Below, in pieces: positions 1-9,912 of a DNA stretch of 63,082 nucleotides. Below the pieces are notes generated by a model. It saw nothing but the letters and a program-made list of their open reading frames with translations, was not told the origin of the DNA and ran no database searches. This stretch comes from Magnetococcales bacterium. GTDB lineage: Bacteria > Pseudomonadota > Magnetococcia > Magnetococcales > Magnetaquicoccaceae. The stretch spans positions 1 through 63,082 of the forward strand of contig JAANAU010000020.1 of NCBI GenBank assembly GCA_011089965.1, in the 5' to 3' direction. The translations under genes and the position numbers were made by a program. Numbering within the stretch: the first letter of the stretch is position 1; each line of letters begins with the position of its first letter.

Positions 1-236
1 CCCCATCGACGCACGTCCCGCCGCGCACCGTTCCCGTGGTGGTCACGTTTCCAGCAATCATGGTCGCCGTGCCATCGGTCAACGTACCGCCGCTCATCCG
101 GGCCGTGCCATCGGTCAACGTGCCGCCGCGCACCGTTCCCGTGGTGGTCAAATTTCCAGCAGTCATGGTCGCCGTGCCATCCGTAAACGTACCACCGCTG
201 ATCGTGCCAGCCCCGGTCAGATGACCAGAGGTCAAG
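1..236 (-). repeat. 105-bp tandem repeat encoding 35-residue units in the exoprotein
   Basis: The segment beginning CGCACCGTTCCCGTGG at 24 recurs at 129, a period of 105 bp, or exactly 35 codons. Each unit encodes T-M-x-A-G-N-x-T-T-T-G-T-V-R-G-G followed by two GGTLTDGTA-type sub-repeats. The array continues toward the window edge, so copy number is unknown. In-frame length means copy changes would alter protein length without breaking it. Confidence 0.85.
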
Positions 237-3200
237 GTGGCCGTGCCATCGGTAATGGTCGATGCCATCAGCTTGGCAACCGTATCTGGTGTACCGGTCG
301 TCACCACCCGGTCTTTGGACAACCGATTGACCACCACCGAACGATCTTCATCCGCCAGACTGTTCCCGGAGTTGGTCACACCACCAATCACGGAGCTGTC
401 TGCCGCAGCCCGGAAATCAGCCACCAGATTGACCCGGTTGAACGCCTCGTCGGCAATGGCATTCATGGCATACAGATGACCGCCATAGGTCTCGTTCTTC
501 GGCCCCTTGCCCGCCAGGAACTCGGTCGCCGACCAGATGGAGTCATCCGCAATATCGGTGCTGCTCATGTTGAACGTCACACCCGTGACGCTGTTGGCCA
601 CACCAGAGGCAGCACCATTGATGATCTGCGCAACGTAGGCCGCCACCGTGTTGGTCGAGGAGAAATAACCAATTCCCAACATGTCTTCCAAATTGGAGAC
701 ACGGGTGGCCAGACTCAGGAAGAAGTCGGCAACATCTCCATCCGTAGCCCCGACAAGGCCACGGCCAGCGTTGGTCGTAAACGAATCAGAGGTTCCATCC
801 CCTGCCGCAGTGATCCCGGAACTGGTCGCACTGTTGCCGGAGATCGTGACATTCAAGAACTTGCCCGTATAATCGGTATGGACCGGAACATGTCCCAGAG
901 GCGTGTTCGCAGAGTTCTTGACCTGCTCCACATACAGAGTCGGTGCCGTTGGACCGGCAAGACCGTTAAAATCACCCATATTGATGTTAAGCCGGTCCGC
1001 ATTACTGGTGACCGTCGATTCCCAATCGATCTTGACCGCATCATTGCCGATTCCCGAACCGAGATTCGCCTCGGAGGTGAAATTGAAGCTTTCCGCCTTC
1101 AGGAATCCGGCATCGGCACTGCTGGTGACCAGGATGCTCCCGGCACCGGTTCCGGTACTCAGGTTGATCTCTTTCAGATACTTGAGCTGACCGCTGCCAA
1201 AGTAGGAGGCGGTCAGGTTGCCGTCATATGCCAATGGCGAGGCACTGGAATCATTGTTGATGGCGGTCGTCGAAGTCGTGGCGGCAATGATCCCATCCAG
1301 GGTGATGTTGTTACCCGAATTGGTGATCCCCACCGTATACTGACTGCCGGTGCTGTCCACAACAAAGATATTGCCCACCGTCAAAGCGGCACCGGTATTG
1401 GTCAAAGCGACATTGCCCCCCGTGGCATAGGAGTCCCCCAGGACAGGGGTAGCCAACGAGCCGAGATCCACCGCACCAGCGCTGACAAAGGCAAACGAGG
1501 TCGAGGCCGTCACGGTATTGGAGTCCGTGATGTTGCCACCCGAAGTCACGCTCACCACACCACCGGTGACACCGTTGAGATCCATGGCATCGGTCTCACG
1601 GAGGGTCACGGCTCCGGTCCCGGCATTCACACTCCAGCTCGCCACGGCATTGCCAGAATTGTCCAAGGTCACGGTCTTGGTATTGGCTGCGGAGCTGTTT
1701 ACGGTCACAGCACCCGCCACAATCTTATCCGTGGTGGCAGAACCCTGGGTGATCGTCCCCTTGGTGGCCGTCGCATCCGTGGTGGTCAAAGAGACCGTGC
1801 CTGCCGTACCGTTGCTGATGCCCGCCACCACCATATTTCCACCAGTCTGCTTGACCGTGATGGGGGTGGTTGCAGAACCGGTCGTGGTATCCAGGGTCAA
1901 CGAACCAAAGCTGGTCGTGGCACCCCCTGTGTCATTCAGAGTGATCGTACCACCATTCGTGACCGCTTTCAGGTTGTTGGTCACACTCATCGCACCCGTG
2001 GTATTGGTCACACTGCCAGCCACGGCATTGTTGGTCAACGTCACAGCCGCCCCGGATGCAGGAGCAGCCGAGTTCGACAAGGCCGCAATCACCATATTGC
2101 CAGAGGTCTGGGTCACTGCCATGAGACCGGTCCCGGAGGTCAAATCCAGGGAGCCGAAATTGTTGGCATGGGCCGTGGGAGTCGCCCCATGGGAAGCATC
2201 CAGAGTGATCGCACCATTGTTGGTGGCAATCGTCAGTTTGCCGTTGGGCACGGAGAGCGTACCGCCATCGGTCACGGTGGCACCACTTGCGGCGGTGGTC
2301 AGAGTCACTGCCGTACCTGTGGTGGCCAGATTGGCCAGCACCATGTCTCCGGTTTTCTGGACCACGGTGATGGCCCCGGAAGCAGAGGTGAGATCCAGGG
2401 AAGAGAAATTGGACTGAGGCGTACCCACACCGGTCGTGGCATCCAGGGTAATCACCCCGGTACTGGCGGTGGTGATCGTCGTTGCACCCGCCAGCAGCAC
2501 CGGATCAGCCACATCGGTCACATCACCGGTCCCGACAGCCGTGATTTGCAGGGTGCCCTTGGCCCCACCAGCCCCACCGGTGGTGTCAATCGAAGCCAGG
2601 CTGATATCCCCATCCGCACCGCCAGACGAAATTTGTACGGCCCCACCTGTGGTGGTGATGGCACCGGTCTGGGTCACATCCCCCCCGGCACTCACCGTGA
2701 CCGCCCCACCCCCAGAGCTGATGGCACCGGTCTGGGTCACATCCCCCCCGGCACTCACCGTGACCGCCCCACCCCCAGAGGTGATGGCACCGGTCTGGGT
2801 CACTGCACCGGTCGAGGTCAGATTCACCAATCCACCGGTCCCGGTGCCCGTTGTGGTGATGGCACCCACGGTCATCGTGGCATCGGCTTCTTTGAGTTGC
2901 ACAGAACCGCCATTGCTCCCGGTGACACTCCAACTGCCGGTGAGGACGTTACTGAGTTGCAGGTCGATGTTCCCGCCACCCGTGGCACTGTTCAAGGTCA
3001 GGTTGCCCGCCGAAATCACGCCGGTTTGGGTCAGATGGCCACTCTGCACATCAAGGGTGGCATTGCCCGAAACCAGACTGGCGATGGCCATGCCATTCTT
3101 TTCGGTCAGTTGCACGATACCGGCAGCTCCACCAGAACCATTGCTGACACTCCAGCTCGTCACATCATTGTTGGTATCGGTCAATGTCACATCATGACCG

Positions 3201-6200
3201 TTGGGCATCGTGATCGTGGTCACGCCGGCGGTGATGGTACTCGTCTGGGTCAAGGCTCCGGCCTTGGAGGTCAATTGCAACGTACCCGACGTCCCCCCCG
3301 TCACTGCGGTCGAAATCTGAGCAATACTCATACCGCCGGTTTCTGTCAGGGCGACATCCCCGCCGTTCGAGGTAACACTCCAGGCACCAACCGTGTTGTC
3401 CTGGGTCAGGGTGACATCTCCACCACCGGTTGAGGTATTCGCGGTCACCGTGCCGGTCGCATTGATCGTCCCCGTCTGACTCAGATCCCCATTGTTCGAT
3501 GTCAGGGTGACCCCGCCAGCAGAGACGATCTGGGCAATGGACATGCCACTCTTTTCCGTCACGCTGACCGTGCCTGTCCCAGCCGTGATATTCCAACTGC
3601 CTGCGACATTGTCGCTATTGGTCAGCGTGATGTTCTTTCCGTTGGAGGCAGAGGTGTTGAGGGTCACCGTACCGAGCGCAGATATGTCCGCGCCAGAGCT
3701 GGTATCCTGGGAGATCACCCCTTTCCCGGCAGCGGCATCGGTGGTGGTCAGAGTCACGTTACCCGTGCCACTGTTGGCAGCGATCCCTTTGATGGTCATA
3801 TCACCTTCGGTCTGAACCAGCGTGACATTGCCATTGGTTGCCGTCAGGTCAACGGATGCGAAATTGATCTTTTCCGTTGCGGTAATGGGTGTTACATCCA
3901 GGCTGATGGAGGTGCCGGAAATCGTGGCCGCACCTGCCGAAATAATGGCCGTTGCACCCGCAGTGACCGCCCCTGTGGCGGTCAGATCCACCGTAGCGGC
4001 AGTCGCGGTTGACAGCCCGTCAAGCTGCATGGCACCGGTCTCTTTGACCGTGACGTTGCCCGAACCTGAGGTGAGATCCCAACTTCCAACGGCATTGTTT
4101 GTGTTGTCCAGGGTGATGACCGAACCAGCGCCCGTATTGCTGACCGAAGTGTCCACCGTCACACTGCCGACAGCCAAAATCTTGTCCGATGCGGTGGAAC
4201 CTTGAGTGATCGCACCTTTGCCAGCCGTCGTTTCCGTGGTCTCCAACGTGACCGCGCCAGCAGAATCGATCCCTTTGACGAGCATGTCTCCATGGGTCTG
4301 GATGACCGTGATATCCCCGGTCGTGGAGGTCAGGGTCAGCGATGTGAATTCGTTGTGTTCCGTACCCCCGGTATCCAGGGTGATGGCTGTACCGTAGATC
4401 GTGGTGGCACCGGCGGTAAAGGTCGCATTGGCACCATTGGTCACGGCACCAGAGGATCTCAGGTTGGCCGCACCGGTGGTCGAAAGGTAATCGATCTGCA
4501 TGGCGCTGTCTTCGGTAAGGGCAATGGCACTGCCACCCGAAGATCTCAAATCCACAGAACCGAAATTGACCGTATCCGAGGCGCCATTCGCGCCATTCGT
4601 ACCCAGGGTGATCGCACCAGTGCTGCTGATGGTGGCCAGTCCGGTCACGTCAATCGTCACGCCGGACACATTGGTCACGTCCCCGGCAGCATTCAAGGTG
4701 GCGGCTCCGGTCGTGATCAGGCCATCGATCTGCATGGCGCTGTCCTCCGTGACCGTGATCGCATTGCCAGTCGCTGCCGTGGACAGATTGACAGAGCCGA
4801 AGTTGACCGTATCCGAGGCCCCATTGACACCATTCGTGCCCAAAGAGATGGTGCCTGCACTGGTGACAGAGGCCTGACCACCCACCTTGAGCGTGGCACC
4901 GCTGATGTTGTCCACAGCACCCGTGGTGGTCGTGACACTCAAGGCACCACTCACCCCGGTATTGCCCAGATGGATGGCGCTGCCGGAGTTGACATAGGCA
5001 CTGGTGGCAGCCTTGTCACTCGGATAGCCCGAACCCGTGATGGAGTTGGGACCGGTGATGACCAGAGCCGTGCCGCTGGTCACATTCACGGCAGAGCCGG
5101 AAGAACCGATATCGTCGGCAGAGAGGGTAAGCGTGGCACCGCTGATGGTATTGGCCGAACCGAGAATATCCGCAGAGGTGATCAGGGAGACGTTCTTGGC
5201 AGCCCAGCCGGCCACATTCCCGCCGAGGGTGATATTGCCGGCTGCGGTAATCGACAAATGGGGAGTGGTGGAGATGGCAGCCAGTTCAGTGGCATTCAGG
5301 GCGTCCGCCGATCCACCAGCGCCACCCACGGTCAGGGTGCCTGCGGTATCCACCAGGCTGATGGTGCCGCTGGCGCCTGATGCGACCTTGGTCGCACCCG
5401 TCAATTCGATCTCCGGGGCTGACAGGGTCACGGGATCGCTGGCGCCCTGGGCCGTGATCGCTTTGGAATTGTTGGCCAACGTCGTACCGCTGCCGGTCAA
5501 AAACAGGCTGATACCCGTACCGCTGGTGCCCACGGTATACAGGTCATTGGCCAAGGTCAGGCTCTGGTCCGTCGAGAGATGCACCCCTTCAAACGCGTTC
5601 GCACCAGTAGAATCCGCAGGGGTTCCAGCGTTATAATTCTGGATCGTGAGCGTGGTCGCTTTGGAGACGGTAACCGGACTGGCGGCTGTACCAATGGCCG
5701 TGGCTGTGGCATTCGCGCCGGTCGTACCATACAGATTGATCACGCGCCCGGTCAGATTGGTGCCGGATCCGGTTTGGATCAGGTCTCCGGTGACGATCAG
5801 GTTGATGGTATCAGCGGCATCCAGGGAGGAAGAGGAGTCCCGCACGGCAATGGACCCCAGACTCAGATTTCCGATGGAGCGGAGGTTGATGGCGTCTGTT
5901 GCGGCATTGGCACTGTTTCCGGCGGCGATATTCACCACTCCGGAAGCGGTGATGTCGAGATCCGCCAGACCCGCCACACCCACGTTGCCGGTGGCAGAGA
6001 TGTCGATGGTCGAGGCGGTGATGTCCGCAGTGGTGGCAACCACCGAGGCATCTGCCGTGGCCGTCACGTTGCCGGTGATGGTGGCGGCAAAGGCGCGACC
6101 CGCAGAGCCGTCATGCATGGTGAGAGCACCGCTGTTGAAATCCAGCGAGGCACCATAAAGAGAGAGATCGACCTTGGCCGTGCTGTCGGCTGTGATGGTG

Positions 6201-7930
6201 ATGTCACCCGTGCTTCTGGTTGCCGCGGTTCCCAGGCCATCGGCACCGATCACCAGCTTGCTGCCGGATCCGCCGGTAATGGCCGCGATTTCGGCAGTGG
6301 TCAGATCCAGGCCCGTGCCGGGTTTGGTGCCCAGATTGATGTCACGGCTTAAGGTTTTGGCCCGGATCGATGCCGTGCCATTGGCATCCAGTTTGATCGG
6401 GGCTGTGGCGGGATTGGTGATGGTCACCGTATCGGCCACGATATTGAGATCCTTGACCTGGATTCCGTTGGCCTGGTTGGTATCGACGACCACGGCCTGA
6501 TTGGCTGAAGCGGTCTGCAAGGTGAGAGTGGAATTCCTGGCGGTGGTTCCATCAAAGGTGCCGCCCACCGTGATCTGGCCATCATTGGTGATGTCGATGG
6601 TGGCCCCGCCACTCTTGGTCGTGGCACCACTGCTGATGGTCAATGCGCTGCCGCTGTTGGTCAGGGTGGCCTTGCCAGCGCCGTCCAGCACCAGATTGGA
6701 GACCTGAACCGTGCCGGTGATCTCCCCGGAGCCGGTCGCACCCGACGTACCCAGACCGAGTGTCGTGGCCTTGACCGGATTCAGAGTGACTGCCGCCCCA
6801 TCCACGGCATTGATGTAAACCGCCTGATTGGTCGAAGCGCCTCCAGAGGTCTGCACCGAGACCGTCGAGGTGCCGGCAATATTCAGGCCGGTGCTTTTGG
6901 AGGTTCCGACCGGAGAGGAGGTCTGGACCGTTGTGGAGGCGGCGGTGATCGATGTGCCACTCTCCTGGGTCAACAGGCCGGTCGGGGTGATGGTGAAGGT
7001 TCCGGTGCCGACGTTGACATCTCCCAACTTGGCGATTCCGGTGCGCACATTGGCATTGACATTGTCGGTGGTGATCGACAAGGCACCGGTGGGATTGAGC
7101 GCGGTATTGTTGCTGGTCGCAACCGCACCCTTGGCCGTGATCAGGATATCCGCAGCATCGACCGCTCCGTTCGTCTTGTTGAAATCCACTGTACCGCCGG
7201 AACGGATGACCAGATTGCCCCCGGAGTGCAACGAGATATCGCTGTTGATGGCAACATTGGTCGAAGAGGTGAAGCCGGAGAATTGCAAACCGAAATTGCT
7301 GGAGGCGGTTGAGTTCAACCCGGTGGGATCGCTGACCAGTGTCGACAGATTGCCCGGAGTCTGGGTGTAGAGTCCCAGATTGGTGATGTCATTGACATTG
7401 GCATTGGCACCGATATTGACGCCGTTCGGATCGATGACGATCACCGTGGAGTTGCCCACTGTGGAGATCGTGCCATTGATCGTCGTACCGCCGCCGCCAT
7501 TGACCACATTGACCAGGGTGAATCCGGAAATGCTGGCATCCTTGGTGATGTCGAGGGTGGATCCTTGACCGATATTGAAACCGGTGCGCGCGCCCCCGCT
7601 CTCCCATTGCAGGATGGCTTTGGAGTTGGTGCCGAGATTGAGCGTACCATCCGCAGCCGTGCCAGGGGTTGTGGTGCTGTTATAGGTTCGATAGTCGATC
7701 ACCCCACCGTTACCAGAGGAGGCGGACTGATTCAGATCACTGAATTTCGGCAAACCCGCATTCTCCCCGCTACCGGTCACCGTTACCCCGGCAGCAGAAA
7801 CCGACCCCGCGTTGAACGCTCCCCAGACTGCCATGGCAGCGGCCAGTGACATCACCTTGTGCCGCGCCCGTGGTGTGCATACCGACGTTTTGATGTGGGA
7901 TGAAACGGGGTTCGATTGCGTGGTCTGCAT
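1..7930 (-). CDS. Giant filamentous-haemagglutinin-type exoprotein (TPS family), 3' end outside window
   Basis: One frame stays open on the minus strand from 7930 to the left edge, giving at least 2,643 residues. The start chosen is the ATG at 7930 (MQTTQSNPVS), 10 nt after a GGAGG at 7941-7945; the in-frame ATG at 7939 sits too close to that site. Residues about 22-47 form a signal peptide (basic RARHK, then a hydrophobic stretch ending GSVSAA). Residues about 60-200 resemble the TPS secretion domain that a TpsB pore recognises (AILQWESGG..TGFNIGQGS, then VIVIDPNGVNIG). The remainder is a monotonous beta-helix-like sequence rich in Gly, Thr, Ser, Ala and Asn, with units such as VTLTT, GDVTQTG and DLTSTTG, typical of FHA adhesins. 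Near the left edge it carries exact 35-residue repeats. No TpsB gene is in the window. Function as surface adhesin or large secreted protein is inferred from family. Confidence 0.85.
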   Translation of the reverse strand, partial: MQTTQSNPVSSHIKTSVCTPRARHKVMSLAAAMAVWGAFNAGSVSAAGVTVTGSGENAGLPKFSDLNQSASSGNGGVIDYRTYNSTTTPGTAADGTLNLGTNSKAILQWESGGARTGFNIGQGSTLDITKDASISGFTLVNVVNGGGGTTINGTISTVGNSTVIVIDPNGVNIGANANVNDITNLGLYTQTPGNLSTLVSDPTGLNSTASSNFGLQFSGFTSSTNVAINSDISLHSGGNLVIRSGGTVDFNKTNGAVDAADILITAKGAVATSNNTALNPTGALSITTDNVNANVRTGIAKLGDVNVGTGTFTITPTGLLTQESGTSITAASTTVQTSSPVGTSKSTGLNIAGTSTVSVQTSGGASTNQAVYINAVDGAAVTLNPVKATTLGLGTSGATGSGEITGTVQVSNLVLDGAGKATLTNSGSALTISSGATTKSGGATIDITNDGQITVGGTFDGTTARNSTLTLQTASANQAVVVDTNQANGIQVKDLNIVADTVTITNPATAPIKLDANGTASIRAKTLSRDINLGTKPGTGLDLTTAEIAAITGGSGSKLVIGADGLGTAATRSTGDITITADSTAKVDLSLYGASLDFNSGALTMHDGSAGRAFAATITGNVTATADASVVATTADITASTIDISATGNVGVAGLADLDITASGVVNIAAGNSANAATDAINLRSIGNLSLGSIAVRDSSSSLDAADTINLIVTGDLIQTGSGTNLTGRVINLYGTTGANATATAIGTAASPVTVSKATTLTIQNYNAGTPADSTGANAFEGVHLSTDQSLTLANDLYTVGTSGTGISLFLTGSGTTLANNSKAITAQGASDPVTLSAPEIELTGATKVASGASGTISLVDTAGTLTVGGAGGSADALNATELAAISTTPHLSITAAGNITLGGNVAGWAAKNVSLITSADILGSANTISGATLTLSADDIGSSGSAVNVTSGTALVITGPNSITGSGYPSDKAATSAYVNSGSAIHLGNTGVSGALSVTTTTGAVDNISGATLKVGGQASVTSAGTISLGTNGVNGASDTVNFGSVNLSTAATGNAITVTEDSAMQIDGLITTGAATLNAAGDVTNVSGVTIDVTGLATISSTGAITLGTNGANGASDTVNFGSVDLRSSGGSAIALTEDSAMQIDYLSTTGAANLRSSGAVTNGANATFTAGATTIYGTAITLDTGGTEHNEFTSLTLTSTTGDITVIQTHGDMLVKGIDSAGAVTLETTETTAGKGAITQGSTASDKILAVGSVTVDTSVSNTGAGSVITLDNTNNAVGSWDLTSGSGNVTVKETGAMQLDGLSTATAATVDLTATGAVTAGATAIISAGAATISGTSISLDVTPITATEKINFASVDLTATNGNVTLVQTEGDMTIKGIAANSGTGNVTLTTTDAAAGKGVISQDTSSGADISALGTVTLNTSASNGKNITLTNSDNVAGSWNITAGTGTVSVTEKSGMSIAQIVSAGGVTLTSNNGDLSQTGTINATGTVTANTSTGGGDVTLTQDNTVGAWSVTSNGGDVALTETGGMSIAQISTAVTGGTSGTLQLTSKAGALTQTSTITAGVTTITMPNGHDVTLTDTNNDVTSWSVSNGSGGAAGIVQLTEKNGMAIASLVSGNATLDVQSGHLTQTGVISAGNLTLNSATGGGNIDLQLSNVLTGSWSVTGSNGGSVQLKEADATMTVGAITTTGTGTGGLVNLTSTGAVTQTGAITSGGGAVTVSAGGDVTQTGAISSGGGAVTVSAGGDVTQTGAITTTGGAVQISSGGADGDISLASIDTTGGAGGAKGTLQITAVGTGDVTDVADPVLLAGATTITTASTGVITLDATTGVGTPQSNFSSLDLTSASGAITVVQKTGDMVLANLATTGTAVTLTTAASGATVTDGGTLSVPNGKLTIATNNGAITLDASHGATPTAHANNFGSLDLTSGTGLMAVTQTSGNMVIAALSNSAAPASGAAVTLTNNAVAGSVTNTTGAMSVTNNLKAVTNGGTITLNDTGGATTSFGSLTLDTTTGSATTPITVKQTGGNMVVAGISNGTAGTVSLTTTDATATKGTITQGSATTDKIVAGAVTVNSSAANTKTVTLDNSGNAVASWSVNAGTGAVTLRETDAMDLNGVTGGVVSVTSGGNITDSNTVTASTSFAFVSAGAVDLGSLATPVLGDSYATGGNVALTNTGAALTVGNIFVVDSTGSQYTVGITNSGNNITLDGIIAATTSTTAINNDSSASPLAYDGNLTASYFGSGQLKYLKEINLSTGTGAGSILVTSSADAGFLKAESFNFTSEANLGSGIGNDAVKIDWESTVTSNADRLNINMGDFNGLAGPTAPTLYVEQVKNSANTPLGHVPVHTDYTGKFLNVTISGNSATSSGITAAGDGTSDSFTTNAGRGLVGATDGDVADFFLSLATRVSNLEDMLGIGYFSSTNTVAAYVAQIINGAASGVANSVTGVTFNMSSTDIADDSIWSATEFLAGKGPKNETYGGHLYAMNAIADEAFNRVNLVADFRAAADSSVIGGVTNSGNSLADEDRSVVVNRLSKDRVVTTGTPDTVAKLMASTITDGTATLTSGHLTGAGTISGGTFTDGTATMTAGNLTTTGTVRGGTLTDGTARMSGGTLTDGTATMIAGNVTTTGTVRGGTCVDG
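2661..2810 (-). repeat. 63-bp tandem repeat within the exoprotein
   Basis: The string GCACCGGTCTGGGTCAC starts at 2661, 2724 and 2787, a period of 63 bp or 21 codons. The unit encodes GGDVTQTGAI-SGGGAVTVSA and two full copies are nearly identical. This is a recent in-frame duplication inside the beta-helical region. Confidence 0.85.
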
Positions 7931-7945
7931 CTCTCTCATGCCTCC

Positions 7946-8315
7946 AAACGAGAATGTTTCGCCCTCTCGGACCAGGTTGCCGATGCCAAGGTCCGAAGCG
8001 TTCTTTTTAATTTTGAGTAGTCTACAAAGATGTGTATTTCCAAAAAAAACTGAGTCCGCAACACCGGCCTGACCAGCAGTCAGAAACAAACGAAATATGG
8101 ATCATTCAAAATTTTACCAAAAAAAACCGCGCCAAGTCAAGCGCAAAGCGATCCCAAGCCCAGTGACTGAAGATCGATACCGCCCCCATCGACCAAATCG
8201 CACCTTGACTTGAATCAAAAATTTTGCGCACTGAACCATTTTGCGGTCCCATGCAATTGAAATGCCATAATCACAAACAAAACCCGGATTCTTTGCGGAC
8301 ATTTTGAACAGAACT
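7946..8315 (-). promoter_or_regulatory. Long leader/intergenic region of the exoprotein gene, with candidate RNA hairpins
   Basis: About 370 nt lie between the CRISPR array and the exoprotein start, with no convincing gene. Read on the minus strand, the last 50 nt before the ribosome binding site can form two adjacent hairpins. One has the stem CGGACC/GGTCCG (7990-7995 with 7968-7973). The other has a four-base stem GAGA/TCTC (7965-7968 with 7950-7953) around GGGCGAAACAT. The rest is AT-rich with no clear sigma-70 promoter. The hairpins may act on translation; I could not match them to a known riboswitch class. Confidence 0.35.
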
Positions 8316-9724
8316 GCGCAGATCCCCTTTCATGCGGGGCGAGCGACAGGATGGATAAAAAGGGGGTGTACAGTCGGAAGGATTTATTTCCGTCTCAATC
8401 CCCTTTCAAGCGGGGCGATTACTTTGGGGGGCAGTGGATTGCTCCGATGGATCTACTCCTCCACTACGTGTCTCAATCCCCTTTCAAGCAGGGGCGATTA
8501 CTTTGGGCTTGGAAAAAGAGTTGAGCCGCTTGATCTCTGGAGATTTTGTCTCAATCCCCTTTCAAGCGGGGCGATTACTTTGGGAGGCTCTATTCGATAT
8601 CCTGAATCTGGCTCGAAAGGCCAAGTCTCAATCCCCTTTCAAGCGGGGCGATTACTTTGGGGCCGCCAATGCCGCAGCCTATGCCGCAGCCAGTGCCGAA
8701 GGTCTCAATCCCCTTTCAAGCGTGGCGATTACTTTGGGAGTATCGGGCGCGCAATTGGATCTGGAAAAACAGATATGTCTCAATCCCCTTTCAAGCGGGG
8801 CGATTACTTTGGGTGAGTAAAAATCCTTAGCTGGATCAAGGATTTCATTTGTCTCAATCCCCTTTCAAGCGGGACGATTACTTTGGGGATTTCCTCGCGG
8901 CATCGTTCGATGCAGAGTACACAAGTCTCAATCCCCTTTCAAGCGGGGCGATTACTTTGGGGATCTCGGATTGCAAGCATTTATTTCAGGAGCTTGCCTG
9001 CTCGTCTCAATCCCCTTTCAAGCGGGGCGATTACTTTGGGCATCTCTGGCGGCAACACAAGCCTCCTTCAATTCCTCTGTCTCAATCCCCTTTCAAGCGG
9101 GGCGATTACTTTGGGGATGGTCAGTCAGTGGCTGAACAAGCACTACACCCCGAGTCTCAATCCCCTTTCAAGCGGGGCGATTACTTTGGGACACAAATTG
9201 CGGAAGTAATTCAGAACCATACATTAAATGGAGTCTCAATCCCCTTTCAAGCGGGGCGATTACTTTGGGATACAGACTTTATGAGAGATGGAGAAGAGCC
9301 GGTAGCGTCTCAATCCCCTTTCAAGCGGGGCGATTACTTTGGGGCAACCTATGCCGCAGCCCGTACCGCAGCCGATGCCGCAAGTCTCAATCCCCTTTCA
9401 AGCGGGGCGATTACTTTGGGAAGAGGAAAACGAGATAAAATGGTAAACGAATCAAGCAAGTCTCAATCCCCTTTCAAGCGGGGCGATTACTTTGGGAAAA
9501 TGAAGGAGCAGCAGTACACGCTGACGCTGTTCGAGTCTCAATCCCCTTTCAAGCGGGGCGATTACTTTGGGTACATCTTACTTGCTGAAAGATGGTGACG
9601 TTAAAAATGGTCTCAATCCCCTTTCAAGCGGGGCGATTACTTTGGGTAAATGAAAAGAGGCGTGCTTTGGAACGCCAGAGGGCAGAGGTCTCAATCCCCT
9701 TTCAAGCGGGGCGATTACTTTGGG
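8316..9724 (-). CRISPR. CRISPR array, 18 repeats plus one degenerate terminal repeat, type III-A associated
   Basis: A 37-bp repeat, on the plus strand starting GTCTCAATCCCC and ending GATTACTTTGGG, begins at 8392, 8470, 8548, 8625, 8702, 8777, 8851, 8925, 9004, 9079, 9154, 9233, 9307, 9384, 9460, 9535, 9610 and 9688. Spacers are 37-42 nt. Read on the minus strand the repeat ends in ATTGAGAC, the usual 8-nt 5' crRNA handle of type III systems. This puts transcription leftward and the leader at the right, next to cas2. Variant repeats cluster at the left (distal) end: a one-base insertion at 8470-8507, a substitution in 8702-8738, another in 8851-8887, and a strongly degenerate repeat at 8316-8352 in correct register. 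That gradient supports the orientation. Confidence 0.97.
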
Positions 9725-9912
9725 AGACACCTGTCGAATTTCATGATTTTGCACACTTTTCTGAACTTTTTTTCGTAACCTGTCAAATTCCTCTCCTCTT
9801 GTCAATCATTTTACACCCGTTCAGAAGAGATTACCATGAATCCGATTGATATACAAGGAAATCGTTTGATTCGTAACCTCCCCTGCTTTTTGCTGGTCTG
9901 ACTGGTTACGAC
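9725..9912 (-). promoter_or_regulatory. CRISPR leader with candidate promoter
   Basis: This AT-rich, non-coding 188 nt lies between the cas2 stop and the first (rightmost) repeat. On the minus strand it contains TTGTAT (9851-9856) and TAATCT (9828-9833) separated by 17 nt, a plausible sigma-70 promoter pointing into the array. It also has two TTTGACA/ATTGACA-like motifs further in. The location beside cas1-cas2 and the intact neighbouring repeats fit a functional leader; the promoter call is inference. Confidence 0.6.

Noticed and set aside
221-3433. 1,070-codon open frame on the plus strand opposite the exoprotein
   Set aside because: It is rich in Arg, His, Gly and Thr as expected of an antisense shadow. 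The opposite strand has a signal peptide, TPS domain and regular beta-helix repeats, which is the true coding strand.
8114-8302. 62-codon minus-strand frame in the exoprotein leader
   Set aside because: It has no ribosome binding site, no recognisable sequence and lies in an AT-rich non-coding leader.
8304-9598. Open frames across the CRISPR array encoding repeated NPLSSGAITLG or SQSPFKRGDYFG
   Set aside because: These are translations of the CRISPR repeats in different frames, not proteins.
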